Source of the DNA: Siphonodentalium dalli
Taxonomy: Eukaryota; Mollusca; Scaphopoda; Gadilida; Siphonodentaliidae
DNA: 64,000 bases
Reading direction: 5' to 3'
Assembly: GCA_032622095.1 (NCBI GenBank)
Contig: CP136064.1
Coordinates: 3,778,280 to 3,842,279, forward strand
In this document: one piece after another, positions 11,001 through 21,700 of the stretch
Position numbering within the stretch: position 1 is the stretch's first letter
Layout of the letters: each line of letters opens with the position of its first letter
The notes under the pieces: generated by a model
What the model was told of the DNA's origin: nothing
The model's database searches: none
The model's input: the letters and a program-made list of their open reading frames with translations, nothing else
Program-made: the position numbers and the translations under genes

Positions 11001-12933
11001 AGTTGTCCGGCTACGTCAGTACATGAATATGTAAATTGATGAACCATATGTTGAGAAGTGGCTGGATGGGAAGATCAACAGATGTACAGTTTGTTATCCA
11101 CATTAGATAACCAAATCTGAAAACTTCGCAGACAGATAGGTCCTTCTGAAAGCTAGTATACGCATCGACCGCATACCTTTGTAGTTTACCACGCAAGATG
11201 ACGCTCAGATCCCATATGTAGCATCTGAATTATACCATAAGCTACCACGAATGAAGCTCGCCAATAATAAGGATAATAATTCCCAGCTTTCGAGACAAAC
11301 ACGTGAGATTGACACCGGCATATGTGTTGTTTGAAACATTCCGATTAGTGGGACCCTTCTACCAAGAAGTGTAGAAAACTGTGTTGGTGTGAGCGAGATA
11401 GATTAATGTGACGAGACGGATGCTGGTCCAGATAATGCTGAATGTGGCAAATCAGAATAAGCTCAGGTACTGTTGTTTTGATTCTTGGAAGTCATAATAT
11501 GACTATTCGGCGTACCCATATACGGTTACGGCCATTATGGGCGCTTAGTGGAGAATGGATTTCGAAATGCCACATCGCGATTATTGTAGGTTTTCATCCT
11601 TCCAGAAGGCGACGACCTATGTTGGAACTAATAGATGGCCTATGTACCGTTTCGTCCAATCCATACATATTGATATTATGACAAAAAGTTGAAATTAGTA
11701 TGTGACAATTTCGACTTCTTTTCAATTTCTGGCCGCCAGTTTGGCAGTCATCTTGACTGTGAGAGTTGGCCAAACTCAAATGAATACTTCATATCAATGT
11801 TCCATATGAATACTTCATATCAATGTTCCTTATGGGTAGAATTCGCGTAACAATAACGCCCATAGTAAGAAAGTAAAGGAATGTAAGCTTGTTTTCAAAG
11901 TTCGGACGCCATTTTGGCCGCCATCTTTGATTTGGAAAACAATTTCCTTCATCAGATGCAAGGTAATTACTTCACCTCAGTATTTACAACTTAACTGTCA
12001 GCAGGTGTGGAGTTTTCTCGGCAATAATGCCCAATGATGTGAACATGAGGGAATTTCGGTGATTTTTCAAAATTTGTCCGCCATTGTGGGCACCATTTTG
12101 AATTTGGGGGACTTTTATTTGGATGCAATATAAGGACAGTTATTCGACTAAGTGTTCCCAACTCGCAATAGTAAGCAGGTGTGGAGTTGTCGTGACAATA
12201 ACCCGCACTAATGTTAAAATCAGCGATTTTCGGCGATTTTTCTATTTCTGGTGGCCATTTTGGCCGCCATCTTGGATTTGGGTGAATATTCCTCAACTCA
12301 GGTATAAGAGGAATCCTAGTCCGAGTATCGCCTGCACATATATAATCATGGCTGGAGTAATAATAGCAATAACACTCATTGATTCGAAACAGACATTGCG
12401 TTATAAGCGTCGTTTTGGCTTTGACCGGATTATATCGGCATTTGGGAAAACGTGATAGCGGACAAAAATATCCGTCAAGGTCAAGGAATGTATATTATGG
12501 TCCCCGTGTGTTCGCCAATGACTCTTCTAGACGATAAGTGTATAAAATCGCGTCAAGGTGCCAATATTTTCCCACAGAGACAAACGAAAGGTGGTGAAAT
12601 GTCCGAAAAATAGCAATTTTTCACATTTCGGCGGCCATCTTGGCCGCCATATTGGATTTTTGTGTCGGATTTTTGGCTAATAACGAATCGAACGGAAAAC
12701 AAGACCGCATGTGACATCATCTTTACTATAACGGCGATCAAAGAGACCTGGTGCATATAAATAAAATGGCCGCCATGATGGACGCCATCTTGTCTGGAGT
12801 CTCTGCGGCCACTTTTTTTTCTAGTTAACAAGTGAAAAAAATTAGAGGAGACCTTAAGGAAGAAAATTATTGGGGTGAAGTTAAGTCCTGGGGGGGGGGG
12901 GGGTGCAGAGGTCTACCAATATCTCCTGGACTA
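8037..12933. mobile_element. giant foldback transposon, about 2.1-kb arms, 3-bp target duplication
   Basis: The ends are tagtccaggag...ctcctggacta, flanked by GTA (8034-8036 and 12934-12936). The arms run inward from 8037 to about 10150 and from 12933 back to about 10600, leaving a centre of roughly 450 bp. They are very similar at the outer ends and increasingly diverged inward. The left arm lacks a short piece present on the right near 12775. There is no recognisable transposase. The three-base duplication is confirmed because the flanks rejoin a LINE frame exactly. The superfamily is not identified: neither the ends nor the duplication fit a family I recognise securely. Confidence 0.92.
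8260..9150. repeat. about 170-bp subrepeats with 'aagatggcggccaaaatgg' (left arm)
   Basis: The core 'ccaagatggccgcc' / 'aagatggcggccaaaatggc' recurs at about 8283, 8629, 8803, 8977 and 9117. Copies are linked by 'ttattgtcacgacaactccacac'-type sequence. The mirror copies lie at about 11725-12665. The core AAGATGGCGGC equals the known vertebrate YY1 binding motif. Whether it is bound in this organism is unknown. Confidence 0.75.
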
Positions 12934-13308
12934 GTATGCAAACAGAATAGAATTGAAACGGAGATACATTTTGTCATGGAATGCGATGCCTATAAGGATC
13001 TCAGACATAATTTGTTCGAAACGATTGAAAGAAACGAACCGAATTTTTACAAGATGAACGAAGCGAACAAATTTTTAAATATCATGCAAAACAAGCATGG
13101 GAAAATAACTGCTTATGTGTGCAACATGATCCGGTTATTCTTCATTCGGAGAAAACAGCTCATTAGTAGTTGACAATTGCAAATATGTCATTATCAATTA
13201 ACTATATTATGTTTGTTATTATGTTGTTTATGATATATATGTTCGTTATTTTCAATTGTGCAACTGCCATAAATTGGTGTATTGCAATAAATATATCTAT
13301 CTATCTAT

Positions 13309-14085
13309 GAACAATTTATTACATACAATACGCAATCCAACATTTGTTCAGTTCATCTCAAGAACGCCATCCCAACTCATTCGATAAAGTATCCATTAAG
13401 ATGCCCGTTGTGTTCTATCTATATGTCTTGTCGTTGTTTCGCGCTCCGCGTGTATGTTTCGCTGATTCTTGGTATACATGGGCCATGGGCGTTTAATCTA
13501 TAGAAATCGGAATTTTTGGGACTGATTAAAAGTCGAACTGCGACCCGGAGACCGAGTCCGATAAAAGGTGTAGTTGTGAATTCTGGTGATATGCATGAGA
13601 AACCTTCAGTGATAAGCCGTATATACATGTAGTTGTAATAATTTGAAGGATTAGTTGTTTTAACGGAATTATGAAGTTGTCATTCGTGAAATCAATATAT
13701 GTTATATTCTATAATTACATATCATGGTTATATAATAGATGATATTGAGCGCGTTACCATTTCTGACATTGTATTATTAGTTATCTTCGACAACAACGTG
13801 TGTACATGGAGATTTAATACCTGGATCGTTTTTAAACTCGAGGCGGAGTCGAGTTGTTCAAAAACAAACATCCAGGAATTAAATCTCCACGTAGTCCTAC
13901 CCCACGATGTTGCCGCAGATAAATAAGTTGCCCCCCCCCCCACAACATTAGCCAATTTAACCCTTTCGTAACGGGAGCTGCGCTAGTCCCTCGCATATGT
14001 AAACAAATGCACTGGTTTACAAGGTCAAGGTAAATATTATACCAATGTGTTCTATTATATATATATATATATATACGACGCTCCC
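13309..14085. other. no gene seen; short inverted and simple repeats
   Basis: There is an inverted pair 'acatggagatttaatacctgg' (13803) / 'ccaggaattaaatctccacg' (13871) around a GAGGCGGAGTCGAG centre. There is a C10 run at 13931 and a (TA) run at 14056-14074. No exon was recognised. Confidence 0.6.
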
Positions 14086-14130
14086 TATAGAAGACTCGCA
14101 TATGTATATAAGAGAATGCATTGGCACAGG
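14085..14130. mobile_element. 69-bp hairpin family, right half only
   Basis: 'gactcgcatatgtatataagagaatgcattggcacagg' matches the right arm of the hairpin at 1513-1581. The left arm is replaced by the TA repeat. Confidence 0.75.
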
Positions 14131-15250
14131 TTTTTCGCAAAATTTCAGGAAGCCCCAGTCACGGAAGGGTTAAGTATATGGTGTTCATAGGTTCAAGAAC
14201 ACATTAATTCGACGTATGTATCCGGCGTCTAGAGCAACGTCACGATTGGTGGAAACTGCCAGTTCAAGGGACATTCATATGTATACATCCAATGTGTCAC
14301 GTGCACTTATATATGTATACTCCCGATGTTTCGCGCACGTTCTCTTAAACTCCGCTGAAGAGATGACTCTATATAAGATGGGAGATGACTCTATATAAGC
14401 ATCCAATGTTTTGTTGTCAAATCATCTTCAACCTACAAGTATCTCTACATAGATACATGTGTCAAGCTCAAGCTCATTAATCATATATTTTATTTTGGAT
14501 GAAATAAATATGGTTTAAACCAAACCGCGCGGTAAATAGTGATGGTGGACATATTGATTTGAACGGGGCGTTGTACCCTATATCATTGGTAGTCACAGTC
14601 GAATGTGGGGACAATATCTTATTTTATCTTACAATTTAGCTATATTTCCTCAAATACACGCGAAAACGCCTAGGCGGTTTCCGATCTTGTATCCTGGATG
14701 GCAACAAGGATATCGTGGATGGCAACAGCTAGTGCACGTGCGTTTCGGCAACTGGCTTTCAAAACAAAACGTCTAAATAACCAATTAAAAGTCATAAAAT
14801 AATATTATCGTATGCTACAAACGTAAAATAATCAATAAAGTGGACAAAATGTGGAGACATGACCAAAAATGTGTTGGAATCCGAAAAGTTACGACCGTTA
14901 CACATTGTTTACAGCGCGCACGAATACGGACTAATTTAACAAATTCTATTTCAGCGAAGTAGGGAATTCCCCGTAATTCAGTATACGGTCTTGATCAAAA
15001 GCTACTGAACGCATTTTTTATTCGATAAAATACAGAAGGGAAAATCAAATTTTATCTCATGTTAAGGATATAAAACAGAATACTTACGAAAAGTCCGTGA
15101 TTTATTGCATTTCCTCTAAATGATAAGTGTCGGAAAGTTCAAAATTCAACAAAACTCTGAATGGACAGTCATCTCCGGCAATGCCTCTCGCCAACAATAT
15201 CACCATCCAAGGAGATTGCATCATAAAATAATACAATTATCCAGTTAAAA
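14131..15250. other. no gene seen
   Basis: A+T-rich sequence. The only internal structures noticed are a duplicated 'gatgactctatataag' (14360-14400) and 'gtatcctggatggcaacaaggatatcgtggatggcaaca' (14688-14729). The frames are short and have no recognisable motif. Confidence 0.5.
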
Positions 15251-15251
15251 G

Positions 15252-15820
15252 TGACTGGATTTGATATGGCGGGTCACATATGCGTAATTATCTTCGTATT
15301 ATTTGACAAGTATATTTCTGCAGATCGAACAAGAGAGTTAATCTGATTAGGAGTTGCGTTCGTAGATGAACAATATGTGACCCGCCATATCAAATCCAGT
15401 CGTAAGTCGGAATTTTTTTTACCCTGTGCCAATGCATTCTCTTATATATTATGCGAGTCGATTATTGGCCAAACAATTTTTTATCATTTTTTTAAAATAA
15501 ATGTTTCTCACAATTTTTAGGACATAAAATAAAAAAACATACATTACCCTACAGGGAGCCCCATACATATATAGAAGCATTTAGAAGAGTGTCGTCTCTC
15601 ATGTTTGTCTGGGGCTCTGTATGGGTGAAATTATAAAATTGTTAAAGAATACAAGAAAAAATTATTAAAATTGTAAAAAATTGTTAGGTCAATGCATTCT
15701 CTTATATATGCGAGGCGTCCTATGGTCGACTGGCATATTTTAGAAATTGTACCCTGCATTGGCACAGGGTAAAAAAATTCCGACTTCCGACTGGATTTGA
15801 TATGGCGGGTCACATATGGT
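15252..15820. mobile_element. nested foldback cluster with 'gactggatttgatatggcgggtcacat'
   Basis: The motif occurs at 15253 (+), 15378 (-) and 15788 (+). The last two enclose a composite block: a half hairpin at 15425-15475, the 'cagggagccccatac' segment, and a degraded hairpin at 15689-15763. The flanks 'ggaattttttttaccctgtgcc' and 'cacagggtaaaaaaattcc' are inverted. This reads as one element (15375-15820) carrying the composite repeat as its inside, beside a solitary end. Confidence 0.75.
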
Positions 15821-15976
15821 CCATCGTATTGCTAATTTGAGAATGTGTGTTAGGAATTCCGAGCATTTGTTTTGGTGCTATTTTCTAATGTAGGTATTAT
15901 CTGCATGCACTTACAAGTGTGACTAAAGTTGGCTTTCACAGCACAAACAACCGTTTTAAAGGCCCACTTAATTTTC

Positions 15977-16165
15977 GAACCCCCAGATTACATTATATAA
16001 AATATATGCCATATTATATACCACGAACCCCCAGATTACATTATATAAAATATATGCCATATTATATACCACGAACCCCCAGATTACATTATATAAAATA
16101 TATGCCATATTATATACCACGAACCCCCAGATTACATTATATAAAATATATGCCATATTATATAC
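15977..16165. repeat. 48-bp tandem array, 4 units
   Basis: The unit begins gaacccccagattacattat and is repeated almost perfectly four times. Because 48 is a multiple of 3 and the unit lacks stops, the array is open on both strands (16-residue repeats beginning 'RTPRLHY' on +, 'GFVVYNM' on -). No flanking coding signal supports translation. Confidence 0.93.
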
Positions 16166-16720
16166 ATTTGAAAGAGGAAGCTCCAAAAACATTGTATTAT
16201 CAACTTACCCCGTGTAATAAACTGTGAACATCATGTTGTTTTTGTTGAGTTGCCAACGCATTTTGTCATCAAGATTGAAGTAAAAATCAGTATTATTTTC
16301 AATGCAGGGGGAATAACTATATATATTAAAGATAGAGTAATTTCCCTTCCATTGAAAAAATTTGAATACTGTTGCATTCTGGGTGGCTAAGGGGGGAGGT
16401 CTTCAGCAGTTTTCTATTTCTCTGTGGGCATCTTCTGAAACACAGATGTTTCAAATAGTAATGAATTATAGTATTTTAATCATATATTATGGCATATATT
16501 GTTATTAAAACCGTATATCAAGTCACAATAAAACAAAATAATCGGCGACTCGAAATTTAAGTGGGACTTTAATTTACCGTGTATTCTTTTGTTCTGCGAA
16601 TGACGCTTATCTACAAGCCTATTATCTGCGTAAATATTCAAAACATTCTGACTAAAGTTACAGAAATATAGGTTTAGTGTTATGACCCAAAACAAAAATG
16701 GTAACATAATGGATGTTGCA
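16166..16720. other. no gene seen
   Basis: A+T-rich sequence with no recognised repeat or exon. A 75-codon frame on the minus strand (16480-16707) has no recognisable motif and no splice context. Confidence 0.4.
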
Positions 16721-16724
16721 TGTC

Positions 16725-16850
16725 AAGCAACCCACCGCGATCCTCATGTCAGTATCATAACAACCCACCGCGACCGTCATGTCACCACCATAGCAACCCA
16801 CAGCGACCGTCATTACCATAGCAACCCACCGCGACCGTCGTGTCATTACG
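16725..16850. repeat. degenerate array 'agcaacccaccgcgaccgtcat'
   Basis: Five imperfect copies of 'acccaccgcgaccgtcatgt' spaced about 22-36 bp apart, including 'caacccacagcgaccgtcat'. Confidence 0.8.
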
Positions 16851-16989
16851 ATGATCATATGTGGGTGGTTACATCCGAGTTATCTTACTGAGGTGCACAC
16901 CATTCAATACACTGTATTCTTGAGTCATCAGAATTTCACATCTCATGTCTAGGAAATTAAATCATCAGTCCTGTCGAAGAGAAAGACAT

Positions 16990-17860
16990 TAAAGGGTAGA
17001 TGTATGCCTATTTCAATATATTCCCGATTAATAACAACGATCGCATATAGATAATATCTAGACAAAATATGTAATTTGAGATGAATATGTATTCTGTAAA
17101 CGTATATGTTAACATGTTATCTTAAAATCAAAGTTAATAATTTTATATAAATTGAATTTATCGCTCGAGTTTTAAATTAAATTACGAATGACTCAATCAA
17201 ATTAATTGACGGAAAGTGCATGGATTTGTGCAACGCGTGACACACATGATCCTGTAAAGATGTTGATACGGTGCGTAAACTCAAGCCACTCACTAAATAG
17301 TGGCTATACGATAACCCTTAATGAGTAAGCAATTATTTCATGTGTCTTTTGGGAACAGGCAAAACTGTTGTCCCTCGGTATCAGGAATGACCATCGAACT
17401 GTTGCCCAAGGCCGAGGGACAACAATTGCTAATTAATCACACTCTTTAATAGTGACAGTGACAATGCGGAAATCCGGTACAATTAAAAAACGAAACCGGA
17501 AATTTCCGGAAATAGCCGAAACGTCACGGAAATTGCAAACCATGTAACAGTTCGTTCGGGCCAGGCAACAGTTCGCTCGGTCGGGCAACAGTTCACTCGT
17601 GACGTCACGAAAGCTGACCGTGATTGCAAACCGGGCAACAGTTCATTCAGGGCGGGCAACAGTTCGTTGTGGCGTTACGAACGCGAATTTGGGGTTAACC
17701 AGTTAATTCTAAATCCGAATGATTTACGAAGTAAAACTCTACTATTGGGTAACAATATATACAAGTTAATGAACTACATGTACGATATTTTCATTATGGC
17801 AATCCTGCTTGCCACCTGTAACATTAATTCGCACTCAACATACTTTCAAATAATGTAAAA
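16990..17860. repeat. dispersed repeat, copy A (pair of 25135-25640)
   Basis: 'attcccgattaataacaacgat', 'ttaaaatcaaagttaataattttat', 'cgtgacacacatgatc' and 'taattcgcactcaacatacttt' all recur in the same order at 25160-25625. Copy A is longer, holding an insert at about 17340-17690 with 'gggcaacagttcgttcg' motifs. No coding frame. Confidence 0.75.
17540..17670. repeat. short 'ggcaacagttcgttc' repeats
   Basis: Five copies of 'ggcaacagttc(g/a)(c/t)tc' spaced 17-50 bp within the insert of the dispersed repeat. A related inverted pair, 'aaactgttgtccctcgg' / 'ccgagggacaacaatt', lies just upstream (17362 and 17412). Confidence 0.7.
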
Positions 17861-18114
17861 CTGGTTACCTTATATTCTAGGAAGCAGAGGCTTTGATATA
17901 AACTAACAACATAATTTGAGTACAGTATCCCTTTATGCCCACACAAATTGATGCAACAGTCACCGGCTTGTACATTTCTTCATTGTACTCACTATATTGA
18001 CTTAGGGGGTAATAATTGTATGTCAAAGCTATACTGGTCAACTTATGGACTTCTATCAATATAAACTGTTTGCCTTATTTGTTTTCGACGAACTGGAACA
18101 AGACATGTCACTAC

Positions 18115-18665
18115 CAGGTAAGGCACATCCTGAATTCCACTATTATAGTGAATTCCACTATTATAGTGGAATTCCACTATTATAGTGGCATATGACTATA
18201 CAATATTCACGTTTCCTTTATTTGCGTCGGGAATAGAAAAAGGCGCATACCCGTGCACAGCCAAATGTCACTCTTAAAAATATTGCAGCGAATGAACAGT
18301 CTTCTGACAAAATTCGCTGTGCGATCTTTTGCGCCAGCTTTGTTATTCAATAATATTATAATATATTACTAATATATGCCTTTCTAAATGACAATAACAG
18401 GATGACCCAATCGCTCCTTCATAACAGTTCAACTAAGTGCATGCTAGTTGAGTTGCTTATCATGTGCCGTCATGATTATTCTTTCTCCTGGACAAACTAT
18501 ATGTATGATACCGAATTAGTGCGACACTGAATTTGAATAATATTTGTGTGAAATATGATTTTGGATTATCCCTCTTTTAACAAATTAACAAAACGGTAAT
18601 GGTCATATACCACTAAAATAGTGGAATACCACTATACTAGTGGAATTCAGGATGTGCCTGACCTG
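18115..18665. mobile_element. 551-bp MITE with 5-bp target duplication ACTAC
   Basis: The inverted ends are caggtaaggcacatcctgaa and ttcaggatgtgcctgacctg. ACTAC stands immediately outside both (18110-18114 and 18666-18670). Subterminal 'gaattccactattatagtg' is repeated in tandem on the left and inverted on the right. No open frame, so it must be mobilised in trans. The transposase family is not identified. Confidence 0.92.
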
Positions 18666-18752
18666 ACTACGGGATATATAACAACCGAGAACGTGACGTG
18701 ACACCGAACCGCAATCACGTGATTACAGAGTGTGACAAAAGTGAAACCAGAC

Positions 18753-21700
18753 TTACCCGTGGAAGAATTGAACGAGATCACGTGGCACTGCCGGGATGCC
18801 ATCCGGGTGATAACGTCTATACATGGCGATCCCCATCATCGACTGCTCGTAACGATGGCAACCACCGACTATCGTTGTATTAGTCTTCTGACATTTCAGA
18901 AGCCGCTCGCTGTGTATCGGCGCCATACAACGTCGGTCAAGGCCACACGAAACTATGGCTGCGGTTATCATCTGGTTCTCTTTGTTTGCTACCATAAGGT
19001 AAAATGTTGTTTCGATCTCAGGGTTTCCACTGAAGGTGCATGGATTTTCATCGAGGTGTTCGAACAAGAACTTGCCGGTTCGGAAAGTCAGACGACCGGA
19101 ACCTTTAAGCATAACTGCACCGCGCTCTCGTGCCAATTCAAACAGTTTCTCTCTGTATTCACGGGCATCCGCCATCTTGAATCGCGTAGATGCGTCACCC
19201 CACATGACGAAATCGAATTCGATAATTATCTTCTGTTGGACATACGAAAGAGTGTATTATGAGTTAAAAACAGTGGACCACAAAAATCTGATCTGATTAA
19301 TATTTAACTTATTGCAATATGTCTCAAATTCATCGTGCCAAGATTAACGAAATATAGATTCATTAAACGAACATGAATTCCCAGGCCTACTTGCTTACCT
19401 GTGACGTACGAGTAGAATAATCTATAGGCACACATAGTGTTCGGAATTTGGAGACATGTATTCCGCACATGGGCTTTATTTAACTAAAAACAATGGTGAT
19501 AAAAATTAATAAATTAAATTTAGTCTTCAGCAGAACTTTAAATAACGTAATTTAACCAGCTAAAGTGGTCGATGATGTGTAATAATTACAGAATCACAGT
19601 TACAAACACTATGTGCAGCTTTTAAATGATCTACATGTGTAGTGGCACATACTCAGTGCATTGCTTCAAATGTGCTTGTTTCAGGGAGCGTGAACAGATT
19701 CGAATTTCTTATCGAAATGGCCATGTATCGATAGGAATGGCCATGTATCGATCATAATGGCCATGTATCGATCAGAATGGCCATGTATCGATCAGAATGG
19801 CCATGTATCGATCAGAATGGCCATGTATCGATCAGAATGGCAATGTATCGATCAGAATGGCCATGTATCGATCAGAATGGCCATATATCGATAAGAATGG
19901 CCATGTATCGATAATAATGGCCATGTATCGATCAGAATGGCCATGTATCGATCAGAATGGCACAGTTAGTTGCCCTGAACTCATACATAAAAAGGACTTT
20001 ATTAAAGTAAATTATAATTATGTATGCTATGTTATATATTATTTTATTTTACGGAAACTAAATTTGCGAAATCGTCAAAAATACATCAAATTTCAATTTG
20101 AGTTCCCATTTTCATAATGTGTTTCAATTTTCACGATTCAGAGTAGTGGTTCACACTTTCAAGTGAACCTAGTGTCGGTTTATGCATTGTAACATAAAAT
20201 TAAAAAAACATCCATTACCCTGCAGGGAGCCCCACACATATATAGAAGCATATAGAAGAGTCGTCTGCTCATGTTTGTCTGGGGCTCTGTATGGGTGAAA
20301 TTATAAAATTGTTAAAGAATACAAGAAAAAATTATTAAAATAGTAAAAAAATTGCTAGGCCAATGCATTCTCTTATATATGCGAGGCGACCTATGGTCGA
20401 CTCGCATATATAAGAGAATGCATTGGCACAGGGTAAAAAAAACAGAACAGAAACAGAATTAAAATAACCATAACGTGTACTCACCCGAAATATTATAGCC
20501 TTGAATACGTAATACTTGAGATATGAGACGAAACATGGATATCGGTTATAGTCGAATCTCCTAATATCACACCGCGGGCATAGTTCTGTGACCTGAAATA
20601 GTCCAGTCGAAATGAGGCTAGACCCAGACAAGATTATGCTGGTTTAGTTTTAGCTTTTTTCGAAGCGGCGCAAAATGTCTATCAATAATTGCTTAATATT
20701 TTTGCTATAAGAAATATTCTTGAATGGCCGAGATTTGCTCACGTTATTCTTTGATTCAACGGCATCGTCCGCTAATGTGTGAACAAGTTGAATGTAGCAC
20801 GTTGCTATTGACGACGCGTGTCAAATAAACAGCCAGGGATAGCAAAATCGAGTTCAAAGTGTAAGTTATTTGCTATAGCCACGATATATAGTAGCATTCC
20901 ATTGTGTCAGACAGTAATGGGACGTTTCAGCAACGTCGGCGGGTACGCTCACATGTGCGGCAACACATATCAAAGGCTCATCCAAATTTGAGGTCCACTG
21001 TGTGCAGGTCAAAGGCCCATTTCAGGTGATGGTGTAATAGAGTTATATCTCTTCAATCTACATAACTGTGTGCATATGTATATAGTACATTGTAGCATTC
21101 CATTGTGTCACACAGTAATGGGACATTTCAACAACGTCGGCGGATACGATTAAATGTGCGGCAATACAGATCAAAGTCTCATCCAAGTTTGAGGTCCACT
21201 GTGCGCAGGTCAAAGGCTCATTTCAGGTCTACTGTGGCTTCGCATGTGGAGGGTGACGTTACGATATAAAAAACATGTGTTTGTATATAGTACATTGTAG
21301 GATTCTACCCCATCTGATGGGGGTGCGCCAACAAGTCACGGCGGAATTTCATTATACATACCATACCATACCCAGAAAATATATCACGCGAAAAAAGTTA
21401 ATCTCTCCATGGCATGCAATATCGATACAACGTGTAGTCTCTGTCCCGTGCGTTCGCTAACTGTTTTCATGCTCGAATCCCCTAATATCCAACGAAACAG
21501 GTCACATTTATCCCATAAATCAATCAGCGACGATGTGTAAACGCATCTCTCATGAAGCCATATTGTTCGATCTATCCAGCAACAACTCTTGAATTAAAAT
21601 GTCTTTGTTGCATATATAATCTGAACAGTTCTTAAATGAAGACTAAACAATTGAATTTAATACACTTCAAAAAATAATGTGATTGTCTCTTTTGTTATCA

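Larger units (their letters stand above)
7881..13173 (+). pseudogene. non-LTR retrotransposon C-terminal fragment, split by a foldback insertion
   Basis: Frame 7881-8036 (52 codons) encodes 'EPYLTYTKSQEARAYFTRLR', 'ASNHVLEIEKGR' and ends at 'KRICPV'. The frame resumes at 12937 with CKQNRIETEIHFVMECDAY and runs to a stop at 13171-13173. The two pieces join in frame once the element 8037-12933 and its GTA duplication are removed. Basic text followed by C..C...E.E.HF...C..Y..LR is the usual extreme C-terminus of invertebrate LINE polyproteins. The 3' UTR ends at about 13308 in 'caataaatatatctatctatctatg', a microsatellite tail. The 5' part, including the reverse transcriptase, is missing, so this is a dead truncated copy. 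Confidence 0.85.
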
